NCBI GenBank assembly: GCA_035235625.1
Contig: CP141146.1
Coordinates: 1,978,501 to 2,042,500 of the forward strand
From: Saururus chinensis
Taxonomy: Eukaryota > Streptophyta > Magnoliopsida > Piperales > Saururaceae
Reading direction: 5' to 3'
Length of the DNA stretch: 64,000 nucleotides
Shown: in pieces, positions 1 to 8,971 of the stretch
Layout of the letters: each line of letters opens with the position of its first letter
How positions within the stretch are numbered: the first letter of the stretch is position 1
Notes under the pieces: model-generated
The model's database searches: none
Told to the model about the DNA's origin: nothing
Seen by the model: the letters and a program-made list of their open reading frames with translations, nothing else
Translations under genes and position numbers: made by a program

Positions 1-430
1 AATTAGGTTTGTTTTGATCTACGCACAATGAAACATTAAAGTTCCGTAGTATGTAGAAGAACGTTATGACTGTCGCACTCAGAGTTTGCTGCTCCTGGTC
101 AATCAGTTTTAATTTTTCTGCTTATTTTATACACTCTGAATCTGTTTTCCGAACTAACCCCGATCCAGGTCAGGTTTTGCGGGTCTAGGCATTACATCCA
201 AAAGCATTCATGCTTAATCCCATGCGTATCCCGGTCGTCTCTCATACAGGGAATCCTAATCAACTGCATATTGTACCATGCAGCCCCGAAACAAAACACA
301 AAAAGAGGGGTGAGTAAAACTCAGTAAGGTTTGAAATACAGTAACATTAATCAAAAAATAACCACGACACGTCAACATGGTAGTTCATATCCACATTTCA
401 CCTAATATTCCCGTTTCCGATTAATTCTCT
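1..430 (-). mobile_element. Old gypsy-type LTR relic
   Basis: There is no gene here. The stretch around 275-320 shares a distinctive motif (AAAACACAAAAAGAGGGGTG) with the minus-strand solo LTR at 54.2-57.8 kb, where it also follows a GCAGCCCC run. The plus-strand LTR at 1632-4923 has the complementary form near 4450. Outside that motif the sequence has diverged strongly, so this is most likely part of an older, related LTR in minus orientation, into which the chromovirus fragment to the right was placed. No LTR end or target-site duplication can be fixed. Confidence 0.4.
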
Positions 431-444
431 TACCATACTCCTAT

Positions 445-1620
445 TTGCCCCTAAGTAATTATCCTGCATATAAGTATCTCTTACCATACCCCTGTTTACT
501 ACAACCACTTCCGATTTCGGAGTGGAAGTGGGAGCACGTCACTATGGATTTTGTCTCCGGATTGCCACGGTCGCCGAGTGGTAATGATGCGGTTTGGGTG
601 ATTGTTGATCGACTTACTAAGTCCGCTCATTTCCTCGCGATCAGAATGACTACTCCTTTGGATGTCTTGGCTGCTCTATATTTGAGGGAGATCGTGCGGT
701 TACACGGGATTCCAGTATCTATTGTCTCCGATCGTGACCCGCGGTTCACTTCGAGGTTTTGGCAGAGCTTTCAGGGTGCTTTGGGCACATATTTACATCT
801 TAGCTCCGCCTACCATCCTCAGACGGACGGACAATCCGAAAGGACCATTCAGACGCTTGAGGACATGCTTCGGGCTTGTATCCTTGAGTGGAAAGGAAGT
901 TGGGAGCAACATTTGCCACTGGTTGAGTTTTCTTATAATAATAGCTACCAAGCGAGCATCCGGATGGCACCTTTCGAGGCGCTTTATTGGCGTCCTTGCC
1001 GGTCACCGTTGTGTTGGAGTGAGGTTGGAGATCACCTTTTCACTGGCCCAGACCTTATTCAGCAGTCAGTGGAGAAGATACGCCTCATCCGGGAGAGGTT
1101 GCAGGTAGCTCAGAGTCGTCAGAAGAGTTATGCCGATAGGAGACGGCGGGAGTTGGAGTTTGGTGTTGGTGATCATGTTTTCCTTAAGATCTCTCCGACT
1201 CGTGGTGTTGTTCGATTTGGACAATGGGGGAAGTTGTCACCTCGTTTTATTGGTCCATTCAAGATCTTGGAGCGGATTGGCGCCACAGCTTATCGGGTTG
1301 CACTTCCACCCCGATTGGCCAATATCCATAATGTATTCCACGTCTCACTTCTTCGGAAGTATGAGCTGGATCCTACTCATGTCTTGGATTTTGAGTCATT
1401 GGAGCTCCAGGAGAATCTTTCCTATGAGGAGGTACCTATTCAGATTCTTGACCGTAAGGAGAAGGTACTTCGGCAAAAGGCAATCCCACTCGTGAAGGTG
1501 TTGTGGAGGAATCATGGAGTCGAGGAAGCCACGTGGGAAACAGAGGACGAGATCAGAAAGAAGTATCCTCATCTTTTTGTCGCTGACCTCTATCGAATTT
1601 TGGGGGACCAAAATTCCTAA
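445..1620 (+). mobile_element. Chromovirus integrase-chromodomain, 5'-truncated
   Basis: This is the C-terminal part of the pol polyprotein of a Ty3/gypsy chromovirus (Tekay/Del-like by its features), a 391-codon open frame. The integrase core is seen from about residue 24 (SEWKWEHVTMDFVSGLP). The catalytic triad is D35, D96 (IVSDRDPRF) and E132 (TDGQSERT), with exactly 35 residues between D96 and E132, the D,D-35-E arrangement. A GPF-like stretch (RFIGPFKILERIG) follows. A chromodomain-like end occupies about residues 331-382 (VKVLWRNHGVEEATWETEDE). Protease, reverse transcriptase, RNase H and the integrase zinc finger are missing. The family resemblance stops near base 485-490, and the first ~14 residues look like foreign sequence, so the 'start' is only where the open frame begins. 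The remaining frame has no stop or frameshift, which suggests a fairly recent insertion followed by deletion of the left part. A polypurine tract and LTR follow directly. Confidence 0.9.
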
Positions 1621-1631
1621 GAGGGGGAGGA
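1619..1631 (+). other. Polypurine tract of the chromovirus
   Basis: The purine run AAGAGGGGGAGGA overlaps the stop codon of the integrase frame and abuts the TGTAAAGACC start of the LTR. This is the expected plus-strand priming site for reverse transcription in Ty3/gypsy elements. Confidence 0.8.
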
Positions 1632-4600
1632 TGTAAAGACCCTCATCTTTAAACCAGTTTTTGGTTTTCTTTAATTATGGGTTATCGTGAGATTAATGCG
1701 TTTTCTGATCTTATTCGGTGATTTCGTAAAATAAATAGTGTTTGTGATGGTTTTAACCAAAATTAACTTCAATATTAGTGGTTTTAAGTGATTTTAAACC
1801 AAATGTGAATTTTTGAGATTTTTCGAAATTTTTACTATTTTCCCAAAAATTAGGGTTTTGCGGGACCCCTGTGGGCCCCACCTTCAAAAATTTTATTTTT
1901 GGGTCAAATGAACCTAGACATATACTTAAGGTCATACAAAAATTTTCAAAATTTTATTAGGCTTAATCATTGTTTAAATTTGTAAAATACCCACTTTTAG
2001 CCTACTTTTCCTATTTATACCCCAAAACTTACCTATGTATACCCCAACCTTACTATAAAAGGGCAGACCTGAGCCATTTCCATTTTTAGGAATAGGCTAA
2101 GGAAGGAGGGCTGGCCTAATCCCCACTTAGGCCCGAATTAGAAGCCGATTAAGGTAAGCTTACTCTAATTAAGCACTAATCCATGACTTTCTTCTTAATT
2201 TCTTCCAAATCTACCATTTTCTCCTTGATTCAATTCGTTTTGGGGCATCAAAAACTACTGATTTGTGTTTTACTACAAACCCTAACATTCAAAATTCAAT
2301 TTTTACTACCAACAAGCCCTAGATCTAAGATTTAATTAGGGATTTCTTAAGTAAATCGATTTCTATTAGGGTTTAATTCAAACTCATTGTGTTTTCAAGG
2401 ATTTCAAGAAGGGTGACTCTTCAATTCGAGCTTAATCAAGTGCTGAGGTAATGGGTCTTCAAAATCTCTGTTTATCCATGGTAAAACTCTTTATTTTTGG
2501 CTTATTTCGAAATGGTTTGCTTGATTTGGTGTGTTAATGGTAAGATTAGAAAATGGAATTATTTAATCCCGATTTCCTAGGGTTTTGCATTATTATGGTA
2601 TGGTTTGATGTTCTGGAAGTCAAGAAGGACTTTTGATGATGATTAGGGTGTTAGATGTGGATTTGAAGTGTTATTAATGGTGTTTCGGTTTGGATTTGCG
2701 AAAGGAAGAAGATGATTGTTCTACCGTGTTGGCGATTGATCGGCCCTGCAGGGCATTCGATCGGCAACACTACCGGAACGACACTTTTCCAGTTCAGCCG
2801 ATTGAACGGCCTACTAGGCGATCGAACGGCCGAACTGTAAATTTCAAAATTTCACGTTTAACCAATCGAACGGCCTGAAGGGCAATCGATCGGCTACACA
2901 GTAAAATTATATGTTGTGCATATGATGTCTATTTTGACGATTCCACTTTAGCTTGCCAATTTTATATGAATGTGGAGTGTTTTGAGCCATATTATGCTAC
3001 TGGAAATGCATGCTATTGAGATTATGGAATTGAGATAAATGCTTAGAAATTTGTGACATGACTTATGTTTTGTGGCATGATGTTGGAATCGTTATCTTGA
3101 AATTATGAATGGTTGTTTCCCTTTGGTTAAGCATATTTTCAGTAGGATTACAACCTATTATTGGACTGATTTGTCATGATAGATTGTGGTTAGTGGTGTG
3201 TGGATGTTGGTGAATGCCATAAATTAATGATGAAATGAGTGATGTTATATGTGTTTAGCCTTTGTGGTTGAGTTTTGAATTGAGATATGATTTCAATGAT
3301 TATTCTTCTATGATTTCCGCTGGAATTCATGTTTAGATGGAAATTCACATGTGTAGTATGGTAGTGAGTTTATTTTCAAGCATGTTGGTATGCATTATGT
3401 GAAATGCTTCTACTAGTTACGCACACACATGTGGGGGTTTGAATGATGATGTTGAAGCTTGATATTGTGATTATGAATGATGCATTAGGGGCTGATGAGA
3501 GCACTTATCATGGATTAGGATTCATATATGTTTTGCCCACGTATGTACCATGCTGCATGCATCATGAAAATGGATTTTCAATTGAGGCTTCATCGTGATT
3601 AATCGAATTTGACCGATTGGATACAATGTGATAAAATTATGTGCCGGATTGATCGGTCGTGGGTTAATCGTAAGTTGATTGGTCCGAAAGGATTTGATTT
3701 GAGTTCCTGTGTGGAACGAGTGCACTCTCCGGGTTGAGTCTTGTTAAATGGAATGATGTGGGGACGAGTTGTGTACTTGTCCTGCGGATTGTGAGAATGT
3801 TATTATGAGTGTCATCTGGACCCTGAGAATCCAGTGTGGTATGTCATATGCACCCCGCTACCACGTGTTCTAGAGTTCTCTGTGTGAGAACTTGGGCTCT
3901 TCCCTCCGCAGGAGATGTCCCTGGGCGAACACCCCTGCTCTAGATTCTCTGTGTGAGAATGGGACATCCTTGGCCAGGATCATCCAGGGCGAGCAGTATT
4001 AGGGATTGACAACCCCGATCTTTCTTTAATTCTTGTGTAAATTTTTGGACCATGACACGCCTTCGTGGCCTTGTCCATGCTCCCGTCTGTGTGACATTAA
4101 TGTGTGATTACTCCTTGATGGAGGTTGATTATGATATTATGCATGTGGGAATATGTATGTTAGAGATACATCCATGTGGGATTGGTTATGATGTGAATGC
4201 ATGTGGGAATATGTATGTTAGAGATACATCCATGCAGATTGTGATGATATTATGCATGTGGGAATATGTATGTTAGAGATACATCCATGCAGGTTGATTA
4301 TGCACTGTGATGCAGTTTTAAGTGATGTGAATATGTGATCAGAAGATGATGCACCTTGCCAATCTTTGATCTGAAAGATTGTATCGCCATGCTATCGTAT
4401 TTTCGATGTTGTTAGTGATATTAAAACCATTACTGAGTTTGTTAAACTTACCCCTCTTTGTGTGTTTTGATTTGGGGCTGCGTGGTGCGACACACAGACG
4501 GACAGGATCTCCTCTTCGAGGAAAGGTCGGAGGTGGCTTGGATATGATCATGGAGATCGTTGTGACTTACCTTCTTTTATTTCATGCTTTATGTTAGAAC

Positions 4601-4923
4601 CTTTGTGTAGGGTTCTTGTTTTGGATTTATGTCATATTTTACAGTTGTGATGCTTATAACTTATTTTGAGTCGTGTGGGCTTTACTTAACTAAGCTTGTG
4701 GGTTTGAGATTGTTGTTTACTTTGTGATAAGCAACACCTTTTCTTTCCCTTTTATTTACTCTTACTCAAAGGATTGTGCGCACTCCGTATTTCTGTTAAT
4801 CGCCCGTGGTTAGGGTTAAGTCTTCCACTAGATCGTTTCTCAATTTTCACTTCGTCGCCCCCGCGTGCTTGACCGGCCCCTGGACCGGGTTCGGCTCGGG
4901 TCGGGCATCGCCGGGGCGTGACA
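1632..4923 (+). mobile_element. 3' LTR of the chromovirus (3292 bp)
   Basis: The LTR starts TGTAAAGACCCTCATC directly after the polypurine tract and ends GCCGGGGCGTGACA. The minus-strand LTR at 54217-57840 has matching ends (TGTAAGGACCCTCATC and GGGGTTTGACA), which fixes both boundaries. A TATA-like box (CTATAAAAGGG) lies near 2054. About 2740-2895 holds repeated GATCGGCC/GATCGAACGGCC palindromic motifs. About 4135-4300 holds three copies of a ~55-bp repeat containing ATGTATGTTAGAGATACAT. No usable coding frame is present. The following five bases are TATAA, but the 5' end of the element is missing, so no target-site duplication can be confirmed. Confidence 0.85.
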
Positions 4924-5830
4924 TATAACCCATTTCAAAACTTCAACAAATCTCGAATATGAAACCACAACAATGTTTAAGACCATAACACTTACCTTTT
5001 AGCAAGTTCTTGATTTGAAATGGCTCCTCAAACCCCTTCAAAACCTACCCAAAAACATAATTTTTATTAATACTTCTCAAATCCGATTTTTAAAACACCT
5101 AAAACCTTTAAGAACAAGTAGATATAAGGTTCAAGAGACTCAAAAATGAAATTCTAAATATTAAATTTTGAAATAAAAACCTAAATTAGTAGTTTTTGAG
5201 TGAAAAACGAGATTAATTTAAATGAGATGAAAAGATTTAAAAGATTTAAGCAAAACCCTAATGGATTAATGAAACATTAAGCAAAATCATACCTTAATCT
5301 CATTTCTCTTTTTGGAAAATGGGGATTAGGCTCTTAAGTGTTCAGGTCTCAGCCCTTTCCCAATTGAGAAAGTGGTTGTGTCATTTCTTTTATAGTAAAG
5401 GATGGGGTAGACCTAATTAACTAGTGAGGTACAAATAGGGTTTTATACTAAAAATGGTAAAACTTACTTATTTGAAACCCAATTTGATGTCTAAAAATTC
5501 TGAAATAATTATTAAGGGTCTTAGGTTAATGTTAGGGTCATTTAGGACTAATAACCATAAATTCATACGTGGGGCCCACAACGGGTCCCGCCAACTAACT
5601 TTTTAAGAAAAATATTGAAAATTCTAAAAGACTTAAATTAACTTAAAAATCTTAAATGTGAAGAAAATTTTGGTTAAAACCTATGTTAACCACTTTAATC
5701 TCAAAAATAGTCCAAAATCGATCAGAATTGACATTAACCACACAAAAATAATTAAATAGAATAAAATAAATTGGTTCAAGTTTTGAGATCTTATAGGGGA
5801 GGTTCCGCCAACCTCTCCTAAGCCCACGAA
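4924..5830 (-). mobile_element. Divergent gypsy LTR relic, minus orientation
   Basis: There is no gene here. Read on the minus strand, this stretch follows the same order of landmarks as the U3 part of the solo LTR at 54-58 kb: a GTGGGGCCCAC block followed by GGTCCCGCC (near 5570), a TATA-like CTTTTATAGTAAAGG (near 5388) and a GGGGATTAGGC block (near 5320). The sequence between is much changed. It begins exactly where the inserted plus-strand LTR stops, consistent with the chromovirus having landed in an older related LTR. Confidence 0.45.
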
Positions 5831-6946
5831 TGTGACAAGGCTTCGACTACCAACCATTATTCTGGTTAATTTCAAGAACAAAGAGTAAGTGGCTTTAACT
5901 TCTAATTTTGTGTTATAACTAGACCGTATGATTTTCGAAGTGTAGGTGGTTTTAAACTCTAATTCTGTGCTACGACTACACATTTTATTTTGTAATTTAT
6001 TTCTCTTAAATAAAATATTATTTCAAAAAATAAAGATATTTATTAGGGGTCGGGCGAACACTAAGATAATAGCATATCGTACACCTTTAAGATAGATTTT
6101 ATTGTGATACAAGTTATAAGATATTATTATTATTTGAATTATATTTACGAATGATTATGACCATATTTGAAGGGTAGCTGTTTGGTATAAAGCTCAAAAA
6201 CTACGATCAATTTTGAAGGGTAGCTATTTGGTATAAAGCCCAAAAATTATTGGAGTTATGACTCCTAGGTACCGCCTATTATGGCATATGGCACTCCCAT
6301 GAAGTTGGATATTATGGGAATTAAGATCCTCTTCATTATGATCCTGTTGCCCCACGAGAACAGGGGTATGTCGCTCCGGTATCGTCAATATTTTGTGAAT
6401 AATGATTTATCTTATTTTGAATTATTTATCAGATTCTGGCTACAGATGAATTATTTGAGTTTACCGGATTCTGTGAAAAATTATTTTATTTGACTTTTTG
6501 TATAAGTGTGTTGGATTCTGTTAGTCAATAATATTATTTTAAGTCGACTTTTGAATATAAAATATTATAAGATATTTATTTATGTTTTATGTTTTAACAT
6601 GCTAATAGAATTTAACTATATTTACTGAGTATAAATATACTCACCCACCCCTAGACGCTATAGGTTTGAACGACGAAGATGACGTTATTAGAGATTGCCC
6701 CTAGACTTCGAAATATTTATGTTTTTTATTTGGTTTATCATGTTATTTTTTATGTATTAATTTTAGACATGCACTGCTTTGATTTTGTTAGGGTATGTTA
6801 AGCCCTCTTATATTTTGTAAACTTTTTGTAATTATGTGAATTAATGAATAATTACTCTTCTGTGCACGGTTGTTCTTGACCAGCTTTTAATTACGAATTC
6901 GCGGCATTCCGACCTTTAAAGTAATTTAAAAAGTCGGGGCGCTACA
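5831..6946 (+). mobile_element. Probable LTR fragment, plus orientation
   Basis: This is an AT-rich non-coding stretch with LTR-like features: a block CTCACCCACCCCTAGACGC near 6640 at the place where related LTRs carry CTCACCCCTCTTTTTG, and an end of the form GTCGGGGCGCTACA at 6946. A possible TGTGACAAGG start lies at 5831. The flanking five bases on the two sides do not match, so the left boundary is a guess and the element class is inferred. Confidence 0.35.
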
Positions 6947-7019
6947 AGGGATGTGTGTCAGTAAGGATTTCTCGGCTATTTCCAAGGAGGCAACAAAGTA
7001 CTGGCATAGAGAAACATGT

Positions 7020-7458
7020 GTTATCATTAACATGATGACACATATATCATGTTAACGGGAACACTAAATGGCACATATATTGTGTTAATGATAACACTAT
7101 ATGGCACATATCGCTTTAACAAAACACTATATGACACATATCACATATTCGTTAACACTATATGATATGTATTGTATTATCGTTAATACTATATGTCACA
7201 TATCGTGTCATTGTTAACATTATATGTTACATATTATGTTATCATTAACACTATATGACACATATTACGTTATCGTTAATACTATATGTCAAATATTGGG
7301 TTATTGTTAATACTATACAACATATAACGCGTTATTGTTAACATTATAAGCATATATCGTGTTATCATAAATACTATATCATCAAATATATATTATATTA
7401 TCATTAATACAATATGATATGTACTATATTATCGTTAACACAATATGGCATTGTGTTA
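7020..7458. repeat. ~31-bp minisatellite, about 14 degenerate copies
   Basis: Successive units follow the pattern CTATATGACACATATTACG then TTATCGTTAATA, with a period of 31 bp (for example units starting at 7251 and 7282). Both GTTAAC and CATATG-like palindromes recur in every unit. Copies differ from one another by several bases. There is no coding content. Confidence 0.75.
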
Positions 7459-7817
7459 GCTAAAGGGTGATCTGCCCTCGAAATGGGCGAAAAATCTTTT
7501 TTTAACTTTTCTTCCATTTTAAAAAATAAGTGTGAAATGGGTACTTTTCTTCAGCCTACAACCTAAATGTCCCACGTTACTTCATGTTATTCCGGCTTTC
7601 GGTGCTGTATCGTGAGCGAGACCAATCGGTTCGGGACCCGGTCCAGTTTTAAAAACATTGTCCCAAATGTGAAATGTCCGACGATCCAACTTCTTGTCTC
7701 CGACTCGCAGCGCGGCAAAACCTTACTCCCTTAAGCCGCCCGGGGGATTTAGGTGCTGGCAGTAGACGGAGGGAGGAATGGTCGGAAAGATGTGGACAAT
7801 TCCGGCGCTAGCTAGCG
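7459..7817. other. Non-coding stretch ahead of WD40 exon relic
   Basis: No gene is recognisable. GC content rises towards the right (CCGACTCGCAGCGCGGC near 7700), as expected of the 5' leader of the WDR3/UTP12-like exon relic that begins at 7818. No transposon ends are evident. Confidence 0.4.
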
Positions 7818-8018
7818 ATGGTGAAGGCGTAACTGCGCTACGAACCGGCGGCCGTATTCAGAGTCATCGCCTACCCCGACTCCAACATTTGCTTCGACGC
7901 CACCGGCAAGCAGCTTCTCGCCCCGGCCTGCCAGGGCGTCTGCTCCAAGGTCCTGACCCCTCAACAGTCTGGCCCCGCCCTTGCAGTCACTTCCATCGCC
8001 TCCTCTCCCTCTTCCTCC
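7818..8018 (+). pseudogene. WDR3/UTP12-like WD40 first-exon relic
   Basis: In frame with the ATG at 7818 the exon reads MVKA, stop, LRYEPAAVFRVIAYPDSNI, then CFDATGKQLLAPA and SKVLTPQQSGPALAVTSIAS. That is the layout of the N-terminus of the plant homologue of yeast Utp12/Dip2 (WDR3), a WD40 subunit of the small-subunit processome for 18S rRNA maturation. The fifth codon is a TAA stop where the family has tyrosine. The part normally leading into the first blade (VWNLKQG-like) is altered to CQGVC. A plausible donor (CTCCGTAAGC) ends the exon at 8018, but no second exon encoding the first WD repeats is visible before the NLR gene. An unprocessed, truncated gene copy is the best reading. The family is assigned by memory of its N-terminus, so the exact paralogue is uncertain. 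Confidence 0.6.
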
Positions 8019-8971
8019 GTAAGCAATGCTCCCCCAATCCTGAGGCATTCTGCTTGCGGATTTAATGTTTTTTAATGTAATTTTAGCTCGTTGTTAACTT
8101 TTATGTTAAAAAAAATTACTACCTAATTCTGGGTTCTTGTCAAGTTTGGCCTATCGGATCATTGACTTAGCGCTCATCTTCCTTGGCATTAAAAGGACAT
8201 CCACTTGTCTTTCCAATTAAAAATTGACGACTTGCTGGTGCTCTTTTCTTGTCAATATATATAGTTGACTATTCAAATGTAAGGATTAGTATACAACATT
8301 AAAATAGTGTCATGGCAGCTGTAACTAGTTTGATCAGTCTTGCCGGTGGCTGTTATCCAGTCGCCATCGCCCATCGAGCCAGGTCAATAACCCCACCTGC
8401 CACCCATTTGCTGGTTATTAACCGATCAAGGCTATTTTTCTTTATTCATATGTTTGCTTTGAAAAGTTCCAGTTGGCTGACCACGAATCCCTTCATATTC
8501 AGCTCTCCCATGGGAACATACATCTCTGCATCACTTCTTTCTTTTTGTCCTTCGTTACGACGACTTTTGCTCCGGCACGGGAACCACACTCCGGAGGCCG
8601 TGAGGGTGCAATACGATCTCAAGGAGAGCAGCTACGGAATTTGTCTTTTTTGTACCACGGCCTGATCACACTGATTTGCCAGGTTAATTTCTGAGAACAA
8701 CAATCCTCCTCTCGTTTAAAATCTACTTAGATAAGGATTTTCATAATCTTCTCTCAAGTACATTTTTAACAGAGGAGGATTGCTGTTTGCTATCAAGTTG
8801 TTGAGGCGGGCAAATGACTTTAATCATCTTTTCTTGTATTAAAATGTCTTTTTAATGTTGTAATCAAAGTTTCACTTTTGTCGCATTCCTTTGCATGCAG
8901 CTACAACATAAAAATACGTCTTTGTGCCACTTCTTTCCTTCTTATTGAGTTAAAGGAACTTTAGAAGCAAC
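8019..8971. promoter_or_regulatory. NLR upstream region with W-box cores
   Basis: Three TTGAC cores on the plus strand, TTGACT at 8162, TTGACG at 8224 and TTGACT at 8265, lie in a ~110-bp stretch about 700-800 bp upstream of the NLR start codon. The second and third flank a TATA-rich stretch (CAATATATATAG, 8253-8264). TTGAC(C/T) is the binding core of WRKY factors, which commonly control defence genes; a regulatory role here is inference. Between 8312 and 8694 there are two overlapping open frames of 117 and 73 codons that I do not recognise. They could be 5' leader, remnant exons or chance. Confidence 0.35.

Noticed and set aside
722..1495. Alternative-frame open frames over the integrase
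   Set aside because: They overlap the clear integrase-chromodomain frame and show no motifs.
8312..8694. 117- and 73-codon frames upstream of the NLR
   Set aside because: No recognisable family; the two frames overlap and neither has a convincing splice continuation into the NLR exon.
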